A DNA stretch of 33,691 nt from Bacilli bacterium. GTDB lineage: Bacteria; Bacillota; Bacilli; Bacillales; Amphibacillaceae. The stretch's first letter is position 1. Every line of letters begins with the position of its first letter. A program made the position numbers and the translations under genes. The stretch is taken from positions 1 through 33,691 of the forward strand of contig DUPD01000095.1 in NCBI GenBank assembly GCA_012838505.1, written 5' to 3'. The notes under the pieces were generated by a model, which saw only the letters and a list, made by a program, of their open reading frames with translations, ran no database searches and was not told the DNA's origin. This document shows positions 8,947 through 17,205 of the stretch, one piece after another.

Positions 8947-9690
8947 TTAAAATATGATTAAATATATGACAATGACTAACAATGAACTTAATAATGTTCC
9001 AAGCAAATAGTACTCAGAAAATTTCGGATCATCAGCCATTTTGTTATATCTAGCAATTGATTTGGCAGTGAGTACAAAGCCAATTGCAGAATACTGGCCA
9101 ACTGAAAGTAATAATAAGATAATTGAACGTTCGAGTATACCAATTAATGCCCCTGCATTTGGATAGCCATCAGCTTCATCATTGTTTGTCGGTCTGTAAT
9201 GAAAAAGAACTTTTCTAATGATAATGCTGATTGGTTTAATAATTATTAAAATAATTAGCACCCAAGAGAGTATGTTTATTGGATCAATTTGTGACTGCTC
9301 AATCACCTTCCCAATCCATCCTAAGTAATCAAATGGAACAGATAAATAAAAAATAGCTGCAACTGCAAAAACAATCGTAAGGATATGGACGAGTTGATCA
9401 ATGAAGAACACAGAAGTATCCAATTTGAAACTAAAAGAGAATTTCTTTTTCAACAAAAACTTAATCAAATCAACAACAAAGTGTACCAAACAAATAATAA
9501 CTGTCCATAGCAATAACTCAATGCTGATAACAGGAATGATGATAACAATCATTGTTAACATATAAATTAAGCAATGTTTTAGTAGTTTTGTAAAAAGTAG
9601 ATCTTTTTCTAAAGCTAGTTTAGAAGTTTGCAAATAAAAATCAGCTAAAACGTGACCGATTAGAAACAACAAGAAAACAACTTTAATCAT
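8947..9690 (-). CDS. satE: DUF3307 integral membrane protein, SatE-like
   Basis: A 247-aa protein with about six to seven membrane segments. The DUF3307 signature is at the N-terminus (FLLFLIGHVLADFYLQTSKLA, with H13, D17 and Q21). A second conserved stretch near the middle is LVHFVVDLIKFLLKKK. The C-terminal part (GALIGILERSIILLLLS, SIARYNKMADDPKFSEYYLLGTL) also matches the family. It follows satD with an 8-bp overlap and its own AGGAG site, so the two are translated together. In Streptococcus mutans the sat genes were associated with acid tolerance and secretion. The molecular role is unknown. Confidence 0.75.
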   Translation of the reverse strand: MIKVVFLLFLIGHVLADFYLQTSKLALEKDLLFTKLLKHCLIYMLTMIVIIIPVISIELLLWTVIICLVHFVVDLIKFLLKKKFSFSFKLDTSVFFIDQLVHILTIVFAVAAIFYLSVPFDYLGWIGKVIEQSQIDPINILSWVLIILIIIKPISIIIRKVLFHYRPTNNDEADGYPNAGALIGILERSIILLLLSVGQYSAIGFVLTAKSIARYNKMADDPKFSEYYLLGTLLSSLLVIVIYLIIF

Positions 9691-10363
9691 TTAAGGCACT
9701 CCTCTCTTTATTTAAGAAAGAATTAACCGTATCCATCGCCGCTTGATAAGAATAAAAATCGGCTTTTTTTAACGCCTTACTCACACTAGATTGATTAATT
9801 TTTAAGATACTTGCCGCTTCATACTGATTCTCATTATGACTAAGGTACGTATGAATAATTTCCTGTTGCCGATCTGTCCATTTAGATTTTAATACCGTAC
9901 AAACAGATAAAATTGAATTTAATAGTTGATCAGTTTGACCATTTTTTGTACCCGAGCAGATCATCATATTTGCTTCTCGTTCAGTATACTGTGATTTTAT
10001 TTTTTCGATTTCAGTAATCATTTGTCGTGCACGATGATAGGCAGGTCCATCAACTTCAGAAGATTGATGATAATTAATCTCTGTTGTAATATCACCAATT
10101 CCAATACCAAAACGTAATTCTATCGGTGACAAAGCCATTTCAATTTCATTAATAATCGTAAAAATATGAGCAGGATTGTAAAGTAGACCTTGAAATTCAT
10201 CACCCAATGTAATCATAAATTTTGCTGCGATATCATCTGCATATTTCTCATTTACACTTCTCAGTTTTTCCTTTAGTTTTTGTTGGACTTCTTTTCGTTT
10301 TTTTAATTGTTTTGACTCTAAAATATCACCAATTATCGCAACATATTTGTCAGAATGAATCAT
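9683..10363 (-). CDS. satD: SatD family protein with C-terminal HTH
   Basis: The N-terminus KYVAIIGDILESKQLKKR is the SatD family signature. The middle part (FMITLGDEFQGLL, LRFGIGIGDITT) resembles a cyclase-like or nucleotide-binding fold. The C-terminal 60 residues (WTDRQQEIIHTYL, NQYEAASILKINQSSVSKALKKADF) form a winged or simple helix-turn-helix, so DNA binding is plausible. I chose the ATG at 10363 (MIHSDKY), 5-6 bp behind AGAGGTGA, for a 226-aa protein. An upstream extension to 10456 would read through the promoter and palindrome. It is probably autoregulatory through the palindrome, which is an inference. Confidence 0.8.
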   Translation of the reverse strand: MIHSDKYVAIIGDILESKQLKKRKEVQQKLKEKLRSVNEKYADDIAAKFMITLGDEFQGLLYNPAHIFTIINEIEMALSPIELRFGIGIGDITTEINYHQSSEVDGPAYHRARQMITEIEKIKSQYTEREANMMICSGTKNGQTDQLLNSILSVCTVLKSKWTDRQQEIIHTYLSHNENQYEAASILKINQSSVSKALKKADFYSYQAAMDTVNSFLNKERSALND

Positions 10364-10382
10364 TTGATCACCTCTATATGAT

Positions 10383-10411
10383 AGTATAACAAAATAAAAG
10401 ATGCCCTTCAA
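10383..10411 (-). promoter_or_regulatory. satD promoter, TTGAAG-17-TATACT
   Basis: On the minus strand TTGAAG (10411-10406) and TATACT (10388-10383) are separated by exactly 17 bp. The -10 box ends 19 bp before the satD start codon. The -35 box lies inside one arm of the large palindrome at 10396-10452. Confidence 0.65.
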
Positions 10412-10452
10412 TGTGCATCTTTTGATTTGATGCACATTGAAGGGCATCTTTT
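10396..10452. repeat. 24-bp perfect inverted repeat before satD
   Basis: Arms 10396-10419 and 10429-10452 are perfect complements over 24 bp with a 9-bp centre. The inner core is the GTGCATC-N9-GATGCAC dyad found again after satE. The outer part adds the sequence AAGATGCCCTTCAAT. T-runs follow on both sides, so it may also terminate transcription from the GNAT gene upstream. It overlaps the -35 element of the satD promoter. Confidence 0.9.
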
Positions 10453-10563
10453 TCACTTTTGAAATATAAGCTAAATCGACTCAAGTTACTTCATACCGTT
10501 CGCGGAAGCACGTTTAAGAAAAAAAGTATTGCCTAGGCTGGCTCTACATTACATCGGGATGGC

Positions 10564-11103
10564 TTAGCAAGTATATAGATCGGAAAAATCAACTAACTCT
10601 CCCTCTGTCATCTCGTAGTTGACTGCGGACTGAAATATTCCTAGTTGATCTTTCCATGCATTAGTCCGTGTACCTGTTTTCCTGAACCCAATTTTTTCAT
10701 ATAGATGTTGTGCACGAAGATTGTTCAGATTGGTATCAAGAACAATCGTTTTAAAACCTCTTTCAAACAATTCTTTTATCAACATTGAAAGTAGTATTTT
10801 TCCATAACCCTTGTTTTGTTCGGAAAAATGACATATTTTAATACCTATTTCCACACTTTTGTTACCTAATACTCGATAATTCATTTCACCGATAGGTATA
10901 TTATCACGTTCGATTATCAGCAATTCAGAAACATTGCATATACAGACACTGATTTCTTTTTTCACTTGTTCGGCTGTTATTCCAAGTCCAGTCGGGAATC
11001 CTGCGTGCGCCATAATTTTGCCATTATTCCACCAGGAAGCTAGCAACTCCACATCACCATGCTTTGCATTTCTAATTGTCAGATTGCGGTTTTTCAAAAG
11101 CAT
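10564..11103 (-). CDS. GNAT family N-acetyltransferase (RimJ/RimL-like)
   Basis: A 179-aa acetyltransferase. The N-terminal LTIRNAKHGDVELLASWWNNG is typical of the RimJ/RimL branch. The acetyl-CoA binding loop is EQNKGYGKILLSMLI and motif B reads NLRAQHLYEKIGFRKTGTR. The start is ATG with AAAGGTTG upstream. The substrate is unknown; members modify ribosomal proteins, antibiotics or small metabolites. There is no clear operon partner. Between this gene and satD lies about 100 bp of less AT-rich sequence with no gene that I recognise. Confidence 0.8.
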   Translation of the reverse strand: MLLKNRNLTIRNAKHGDVELLASWWNNGKIMAHAGFPTGLGITAEQVKKEISVCICNVSELLIIERDNIPIGEMNYRVLGNKSVEIGIKICHFSEQNKGYGKILLSMLIKELFERGFKTIVLDTNLNNLRAQHLYEKIGFRKTGTRTNAWKDQLGIFQSAVNYEMTEGELVDFSDLYTC

Positions 11104-11154
11104 AAGATCAACCTTTCAAATGCATCTTCTTAAAAAAATCTAGTTCATCAGTTT

Positions 11155-12243
11155 TTAGTTTACAATTTTCGGTGCTGATCTGTGTGGATATTGTACTGCA
11201 ATTCGGTTCTCTGGATGCACATCTACGGTATATAATACAAGTAAAAAAATCCATTCAAGAGGCTTCATTAAAAAGTAAATTGTATCAGCTAAATATTTAG
11301 AATGTATATGCTTTGAAATTGGATATCCTGTCCTGTCGTAAATAGCCCTAACTATCTTGTGAAATACAGGTATTTTCTCTTCTAACACTTGTTCAAAAGC
11401 ATTAGCAATACAAAGTTGTCTATTTACTAGGACACGATTTCCATGACGCATTCCAGTCCTGATCGGTTTAACTATTTTTCGATGGCCTCCTGCAGCTACT
11501 GTACATAAATAATGCTCATCATATTGTATGTTTTGAGGAGCGATTTTTTTTGACAGTGTCCAATCAGCAGTTTCAGTCCAAGCTTTAATCACGTCATTTG
11601 GCTCTTGACCGAATAACACTAAAATAGTAATTATGATTCCAAGTAGTGGGATTACCAGTATTAGAGCCACCCAAGGAAGATTTGTAGCTTTATTTAGTAT
11701 GCTTGATAATTGTTTAAATCTTGTCGTTGCTATTCCATTTTGTAAAATCGTATTTTTCTGATAAACAAATATATATACGGTTTTAACGAATATGATTATG
11801 CAATTTACAGGGAAAAGAACCAAGAAGAAATCATCGATTGTCTGAATACACCATAATATACAGATTCCTATCCCTAAATAGATGGCAGAAATCCCCATAA
11901 CGGATACTATAGGCGATTGTCTATCCGCTGAAATAAATCGAATTAAAATGTATCCCATAAAAGCAATTAGTAAAATAGTTGCTATTGTCAAAAAAGCATC
12001 TGGCATAATCATGCTATGCTTTTCTAAATTATATAACTGAACATCCCAGTTCACAAAAGAAATATTTGCTAATTCTGCATACAAATAGAGATATACTATA
12101 CCTAGACACATTGCCATAACTTCGATCACTTTATATGAATTCTTTTCTTTCTTCCTGATTAAATACCGTATAAATACGTAAATATTCCATACCGACAACA
12201 CAAACGGAATCGCTATAATCATCAAAATTACAATTTGCTCCAT
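11155..12243 (-). CDS. DUF6688 family membrane protein
   Basis: A 362-aa protein with six or so membrane segments in the first 215 residues, including 1-25, 40-60, 85-105, 112-135, 140-160 and 190-215. A conserved soluble block follows (HYLCTVAAGGHRKIVKP, GMRHGNRVLVNRQLCIANAFEQVLEE). The end has a membrane-proximal segment, MKPLEWIFLLVLYTVDVHPENRIAVQY. This block is how I recognise DUF6688, a Firmicutes family of unknown function with conserved Cys and His residues in the soluble part. The start is ATG with AGGTGA upstream. It lies 36 bp after the deacetylase gene and may be co-transcribed with it. Confidence 0.75.
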   Translation of the reverse strand: MEQIVILMIIAIPFVLSVWNIYVFIRYLIRKKEKNSYKVIEVMAMCLGIVYLYLYAELANISFVNWDVQLYNLEKHSMIMPDAFLTIATILLIAFMGYILIRFISADRQSPIVSVMGISAIYLGIGICILWCIQTIDDFFLVLFPVNCIIIFVKTVYIFVYQKNTILQNGIATTRFKQLSSILNKATNLPWVALILVIPLLGIIITILVLFGQEPNDVIKAWTETADWTLSKKIAPQNIQYDEHYLCTVAAGGHRKIVKPIRTGMRHGNRVLVNRQLCIANAFEQVLEEKIPVFHKIVRAIYDRTGYPISKHIHSKYLADTIYFLMKPLEWIFLLVLYTVDVHPENRIAVQYPHRSAPKIVN

Positions 12244-12279
12244 TGTATGTTCACCTGATTTCTACTATTTAAAAATAAT

Positions 12280-13167
12280 TCATTTCAAAAGCTCATCATA
12301 TTCGTGTAGTTGAACAAACTCATACCCCGCTTCTTTTAACAGATCAATCCCCTCTTTTACTCCTCTAGCTATATCACTACCTGGCTTATTCATATGAAAT
12401 AAAAAGATCGATCCTGCTTGAGCTGTTTTGAAGCTACTAATTATTTGGTTTTTATTAAAGGTTCCACCAGCATCGCCTAATACACTATAGTTAACCGCCT
12501 TTAAGCCGAGCTCATTGATCATCTCTACAGAAACATCATCGTAGTACGCTGTCCCAGACCTAAAATATTTAGGGTACTTTCCAGTTAGCTCGTGAATTAG
12601 GATTTGGTTTTGATAGACTTCATCAAAAGCCTCTTCGATATTCTTCGTTCCTGAAATGTTATAGGCCGTTGCTCCAGATACTGATAAAGGCTTGTGATGA
12701 TAACCATGATTAGCTATTTCAAAAAGTGAGTTATTTGCTAGTTCAATAAACACCTCTTGATTTTCTTTAATCCATTGACCACCAATGAATAATGTAGCTG
12801 GCACTTCCGCTTCAATTAAAAAATTGATCAAAGCCTCATCATAAGATCCAGGTGTTCCATCACATGCATCAAAGGTCAAGGCGACAACTTTTCCATCCGT
12901 ATTAATTTCAGTTATGACACCATCAATATTTTCTCCCCAGCTATTTGGTGAGACATCACCAAAGGATTCAATCATCATTTTTTTCATAGAGTCATAGTCT
13001 TGAGCTTCGTTTCTTGATTGAGCAAAGTTTGTATACTTGTAATCGATTATTCTATTCTCTTGATCTTCTTTTACTGATAAACTTTCTACTTGATAAACCA
13101 ACTGGTCTCCTGCACACCCTCCAACCAATAAAATAAAAAAAGAGAGCACAATTAAACTCGTTTTCAC
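12280..13167 (-). CDS. Polysaccharide deacetylase family lipoprotein (NodB fold)
   Basis: A secreted, probably membrane-anchored carbohydrate esterase. The signal peptide ends in the lipobox LVGGC, with the modified cysteine at residue 18. The NodB domain starts near residue 94: motif 1 is ALTFDACDG, motif 2 is NHGYHHKPL with the metal histidines H154 and H158, motif 3 is RSGTAYYDD (203-211) and motif 5 is FLFHMN. Motif 1 has TFDACDG in place of the common TFDDG, a variant also found among catalytically plausible family members. The GTG start sits 6 bp behind GAGGGA. The likely substrate is N-acetylated cell wall glycan; this is inferred from the family. Confidence 0.85.
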   Translation of the reverse strand: MKTSLIVLSFFILLVGGCAGDQLVYQVESLSVKEDQENRIIDYKYTNFAQSRNEAQDYDSMKKMMIESFGDVSPNSWGENIDGVITEINTDGKVVALTFDACDGTPGSYDEALINFLIEAEVPATLFIGGQWIKENQEVFIELANNSLFEIANHGYHHKPLSVSGATAYNISGTKNIEEAFDEVYQNQILIHELTGKYPKYFRSGTAYYDDVSVEMINELGLKAVNYSVLGDAGGTFNKNQIISSFKTAQAGSIFLFHMNKPGSDIARGVKEGIDLLKEAGYEFVQLHEYDELLK

Positions 13168-13257
13168 AAAAAATCCCTCACTAACTGAATATGTATCTAA
13201 TTAAATTATATCACTAATCGATCACCAACTATGTTATTTTGATTAATCGTACGTAAC

Positions 13258-13800
13258 CTATTTTTTATAAGCATCAATTATAATTGATACCATCCCTAAT
13301 TTTCCATCATGGTTTCTAGTATCAAACCTTAGTGATCTACCGATAAATCCACCTTCAGGATCCCAATAATTAAAATGAAATCTTCCATCTTCATCGCAAT
13401 ATTCTAGTAAATCAACCGTAAATCCTGCTTTTTCAAAGACTTCTGTGAGCATCTTGTAATCATAGAAAACTTTATGTGTATACGCTGGATGATCTTTACC
13501 TCCCGGACCACCAGGTTTACACATATTTTGATACCAATCATTTTTAAAATTGACATCAGGAACGGCTATCCGAGCGTAACCGCCTTGCTTCAAAAACTGA
13601 TATAAATGTTTAGCTGCCACTTCCCCTTCCAGTAAATTTAAATGTTCAAATACATGCTCAGCTAGAAAAGCATCAATGGATTCGTTTTGTTTAAATAATT
13701 TGTAATAATCATCGATATTCAGTAAATTTAGTTCAGTTTGTTGCGTTGCTATCCAGCCTTTATCACTAGTCTCTCCCGCTCCTATGATCACCCTTTTCAT
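13258..13800 (-). CDS. Class I SAM-dependent methyltransferase-like protein
   Basis: A 180-aa protein of the type that starts MKRVIIGAGETSDKGWIATQQTELNLL and carries the EHVFEHL motif. The segment ARIAVPDVNF then matches the post-motif region of small sugar- or cell-surface-associated methyltransferases. The N-terminal glycine motif IIGAG is shorter than the classical SAM loop, so catalytic status is uncertain. I chose the ATG at 13800 because family members begin there. A GTG at 13827 is possible but would place the GGAAGGGG ribosome binding site inside the coding sequence. It is probably co-directional with the deacetylase, 90 bp away. Confidence 0.7.
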   Translation of the reverse strand: MKRVIIGAGETSDKGWIATQQTELNLLNIDDYYKLFKQNESIDAFLAEHVFEHLNLLEGEVAAKHLYQFLKQGGYARIAVPDVNFKNDWYQNMCKPGGPGGKDHPAYTHKVFYDYKMLTEVFEKAGFTVDLLEYCDEDGRFHFNYWDPEGGFIGRSLRFDTRNHDGKLGMVSIIIDAYKK

Positions 13801-13953
13801 ATTGATCAGGTAACCCCTTCCCATCACTCATGCCGTGATTATTTTTTGAGTATTCTATGATCTTATAATGTATTTTTCCAGATTAATATCTCTCAGATCA
13901 CTTTAATCATCACCTCTCAGGTGTTAGTCAACTTTGTTAAATCAAAATTACTT

Positions 13954-15159
13954 CTAACTCACATACAAATGTAAACGACCATTCTTTACTTCATATTTAC
14001 CTTTGATTATACCGATACCATCAATTGTAATGGATTCGCCGTTTTCAAATGGTTTATTTCTCAAGACTAAGTGTAGCTTACTAATATTTCGAAGACCGTC
14101 TTTACAATAAGCGATCACAGGTTGTTGAACGAGATAGTCCTGATTATTAATATCTATTTTCAAAAAGTTTTTATGCAAAAGTCGATCTTCAAATAACAAA
14201 ATATTCATTGGATCAAAGCCTTTTGCGGTTATTTTACCTTCAATAATTAAATGAAATCCAGCTTGTTGCTCGAAATTTATGATCATACTTTTTCTCTTTT
14301 GCAAAGTACGTTCTAATACTTTCTCTGTTTCAGGACTTATTTTCACTGCATTTATTTGTACAATCTCATTGAAATTTTGTTTTAATAATTGATAGATTGT
14401 CTCTTCTCTTCCCCAAAAATCCTCCTTCCAATCAGGAACAAGTTGATCAAGCAATAGACAGATAAATAGACCAGAACTATAACAGCTTCGGCGAATATTT
14501 GAGCTCGATTCATATTTATCCATCAGCTGTTGACCATAGTTTGCTAAAATTGAATCGTATGATTGGTCGCTTTTTTCTGAATATGACTTTAACTCCACAT
14601 ACCATGCGGGACCTTCGATTGTTTCTATGAGATTCTCGTATTGAAGATGATCGTTGATAATGCTCGTTCTTTTTTCTCTAAGGGCAATAAAAGTAGTCAG
14701 AAATTGTTGCTTTTTTTCGTTATTATTTTCAAACACTGCGCGATAGAGACTGATTCTTTCTTGATTTCTCAATTCAATATTCTCTTTTAACAAAGGATAC
14801 GTTACTCCCATCATTTCGTTTGCAAACCGACTTTCATCTTTAAGATATTGAAAACCATGGAATAACTCGTGAACGAGGATTGAATATAAGCTTGCATCAT
14901 CATTGTACAGCTCTAAATCTACGATTGCTGTCGGATAATCATGATGTAAAATCAGTGTACAGCCATTAAATTGATCATCTCGCCTTAAAATTTGATATTT
15001 CTTATTTGGCTCTTTTATCATTTTAGGATGATTAAAAAGATAGACAAAATTTTCATCATATAAAGCGTATGCAACTAGTTCAAAACCTGGCCAATACTGC
15101 TGAAAATCATCTTGTGCTAAGTGTTGTGTAACATCATCAATATATTCACTCATTTTCAT
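13954..15159 (-). CDS. Putative zinc metallopeptidase-like protein with HELFH motif
   Basis: A 401-aa protein that I cannot place in a named family. It has no signal peptide or membrane segment. A zincin-type motif, LVHELFHGFQYL, gives H97, E98 and H101. A downstream EGPAWYVE at 182-189 could supply the third metal ligand (Glu), as in gluzincin-like enzymes. The C-terminal third (about 295-401) is beta-rich and looks like a separate domain. The start is ATG with AGGAG; either M1 or M3 is possible. It is monocistronic as far as I can see. The peptidase role is inferred from the motif alone. Confidence 0.65.
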   Translation of the reverse strand: MKMSEYIDDVTQHLAQDDFQQYWPGFELVAYALYDENFVYLFNHPKMIKEPNKKYQILRRDDQFNGCTLILHHDYPTAIVDLELYNDDASLYSILVHELFHGFQYLKDESRFANEMMGVTYPLLKENIELRNQERISLYRAVFENNNEKKQQFLTTFIALREKRTSIINDHLQYENLIETIEGPAWYVELKSYSEKSDQSYDSILANYGQQLMDKYESSSNIRRSCYSSGLFICLLLDQLVPDWKEDFWGREETIYQLLKQNFNEIVQINAVKISPETEKVLERTLQKRKSMIINFEQQAGFHLIIEGKITAKGFDPMNILLFEDRLLHKNFLKIDINNQDYLVQQPVIAYCKDGLRNISKLHLVLRNKPFENGESITIDGIGIIKGKYEVKNGRLHLYVS

Positions 15160-15369
15160 TCAGCTCCTAAGTAAAATGAAACTTGATTATCACATATTCA
15201 TTGTACAATAAACTCATGAAACATACTTTAACTATTTCTACTCCCTATCTAGAATGTATTACAGGAAATTATTAATTACTCACTCAATTCTGCTAGTAGA
15301 ATCCATCATTGAATATAATTCTTACCGTTGGGATTGGACAAAGTTAGCTCAACAAAAAATCACGGTTGA

Positions 15370-15757
15370 TGTAACAAATAGAGCTAATCGTATCCTGTCT
15401 CGATGAAAAATCGTTAGAGAGGTAACGAATAGCACTTAATCGTACCCTGTCTCGTCGGAAAATCGTCAGAGAGGTAACGAATAAGCACTAATCATCAGAG
15501 ATCCCCTCAAAATCGTAACGATATCTAACGAATAGGAGTTAATCGTCAGAGATCATCCTTTGCATCAACCCGATTTCTAACGAATAGAAGCTAATCGTCA
15601 GAAATCAACCCCTGAACCAACCCGATATCTAACGAATAGAGACTAATCGTCAGAAATCAACCTCTGAACCAACCCGATTTCTAACGAATAGAGGCTAATC
15701 ATCAGAAATCAACCTCTGAATCGGTGCGATTTACAACGATTAGGAGCTTATCATCAG
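15370..15757. repeat. Degenerate 52-bp tandem palindromic repeat array
   Basis: About 7.5 units begin at 15372, 15423, 15475, 15526, 15578, 15630, 15682 and 15734, so the period is 51-52 bp. Each begins with TAACGAATAG or a close variant. In units 4-7 the core is a 35-bp imperfect dyad, with half-site GATTTCTRACGAWTAG, a 3-bp centre and the inverse half-site; the dyad in unit 6 spans 15624-15658. A 17-bp linker near AACCTCTGAACCAACCC separates dyads. The first two units are more diverged on the right side. The 51/52 mixture breaks any reading frame, so this is not coding. The flanks 15160-15369 and 15758-15889 hold no gene that I can support. Confidence 0.9.
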
Positions 15758-15888
15758 TTAACTCACTTAAAATACCTTTGATCTACAATAAAAAGTGACA
15801 AGTTGTTAGACATTACTCATAAAGGTCCTTAGACATCAGAGAAGCACAAAGTTAGCCACGACTAACGGGTTTTATAATTTCCTAAACA

Positions 15889-15932
15889 ACAAAAAAAGGT
15901 GTTAGTAAGTTCAATAAACTCACTAACACCTT
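15889..15932 (-). terminator. Terminator of the phnA-like gene
   Basis: AAGGTGTTAGT (15896-15906) pairs with ACTAACACCTT (15922-15932) over 11 bp. On the minus strand the stem runs into seven T. It lies about 60 bp past the gene's stop. Confidence 0.9.
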
Positions 15933-15990
15933 AAATATACTCACTATATTTTTTATCCCTTACAACACAATTGTTTTATAGCAACTGATT

Positions 15991-16338
15991 CTAAGCCTTT
16001 TTAACAAACTCAGATTTTAATTTCATCGCACCAAAACCGTCTATTTTGCAATCAATATCATGACCATCTTTGGCTCTATGTATTAACTTAATACTTTTTA
16101 CCTTTGTTCCTTTTTTCACCGCAGAAGAGCTACCTCTGACCTTGAGATCTTTGATCACAATAATATCGTCCCCATCATTTAAATGATTCCCGTTCGCATC
16201 AGTGATCTGCTCATCATTGGCTTCTTCCGCTTCATTTGGGTTCCATTCATGAGCACATAAGGAACAGACAATCAATTCTCTGTCCTCATAAGTATATTCC
16301 GAACCACAACTTGGACAATTTGGTAATCCCGACATCAT
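15991..16338 (-). CDS. PhnA/YjdM family zinc-ribbon protein
   Basis: A 115-aa cytoplasmic protein. The N-terminal zinc ribbon has paired CxxC motifs (CPSCG and CSLC, cysteines near 8, 11, 25 and 28), followed by HEW. The C-terminal PhnA domain contains [25 protein letters not shown] and ends [17 protein letters not shown]. The name comes from alkylphosphonate work in Escherichia coli, but the family is widespread and its biochemical role is not settled. No phosphonate genes lie nearby. GGAGGTG stands 5-8 bp before the two possible ATGs. It is monocistronic with a strong terminator. Confidence 0.9.
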   Translation of the reverse strand: MMSGLPNCPSCGSEYTYEDRELIVCSLCAHEWNPNEAEEANDEQITDANGNHLNDGDDIIVIKDLKVRGSSSAVKKGTKVKSIKLIHRAKDGHDIDCKIDGFGAMKLKSEFVKKA

Positions 16339-16431
16339 CTAACACCTCCATCCTAATATACCATCTATACTAGCATACATAGCAACTCGACTCTACCATT
16401 ACAGTAAACATCAACCAAAACTACACTTCAT

Positions 16432-17136
16432 TCAATCTTCACGGTTAACCAAAAATTGATCGATTGCATCAGTGGTTATTTTCTGTTGTTGCTCCCTTGA
16501 GATAGTCGCATCCGGATCACCTTTTTGTTTCCCATAATGACCGAACTGTGCATGGTTGCCGCCCTCTATTGCAACGACATTGTCAGTGTAATCGATCTCT
16601 TGAGACACATCTGTCTCCAGTGTGCCGTAAATTGTTAGTGTCCGATCTGAGGGGTAATCACCGTAAATATACGCACCCATCAAAATAAGTCCATCAACTT
16701 TCGTTTGATTCTTCGATGCATAATCACTCGCCATTGCACCACCTAAAGAATGCCCACCTATGTACCAATCTGTTAGATCAGGAAATTGCTCAATCACTTG
16801 ATCCGCTTTACTCGCACCAAAAACTGCAAGATTAAACGGCATTTTTACTAGAATCGTCGTGATCCCAGTTTGCGTAGTGATTTTCTCCATCATCGGCAAG
16901 TATGCCAAATGTTCAACTTTTCCACCAGGATAAAAAATCATGCCAGTATCGCTTGGTGAACTTGGTGATAGCACGATATAGTCGTCTTGAACTTCTAAGT
17001 TTTTACCATTTTTCATAACAGCTAGAGCAACTTCTTCTGCGTGATAATAATTAGAAACATAGATAAAAAATCCAGCTGTTATGATAAGTAAGAGCGAGAT
17101 AACTATTGTCAGAGTTATTTTCAAACGTCTTTTCAC
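16432..17136 (-). CDS. Membrane-anchored alpha/beta hydrolase
   Basis: A 234-aa protein. Residues 6-28 form a single N-terminal membrane segment (ITLTIVISLLLIITAGFFIY), so the domain is probably outside the cell. The alpha/beta hydrolase fold shows the nucleophile elbow GGHSLGGAMA (serine in G-H-S-L-G). The catalytic acid may be in TLETDVS and the catalytic histidine in EGGNHAQFGHYG. The pattern matches the Abhydrolase_5-like carboxylesterase group. The substrate is unknown. The repeat array 17206-17402 lies directly upstream. Confidence 0.85.
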   Translation of the reverse strand: MKRRLKITLTIVISLLLIITAGFFIYVSNYYHAEEVALAVMKNGKNLEVQDDYIVLSPSSPSDTGMIFYPGGKVEHLAYLPMMEKITTQTGITTILVKMPFNLAVFGASKADQVIEQFPDLTDWYIGGHSLGGAMASDYASKNQTKVDGLILMGAYIYGDYPSDRTLTIYGTLETDVSQEIDYTDNVVAIEGGNHAQFGHYGKQKGDPDATISREQQQKITTDAIDQFLVNRED

Positions 17137-17205
17137 CCTAACTGCCCTCCTTTGTTGATCAACATATTAATATTTTTCCAGCTGAAATATAGTTCGCTTA
17201 AAGTA

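Noticed and set aside
10457-10563. Less AT-rich stretch before the GNAT gene as an RNA gene or insertion relic
   Set aside because: No tRNA-like fold, terminator or recognisable coding sequence was found. Base composition alone is not enough.
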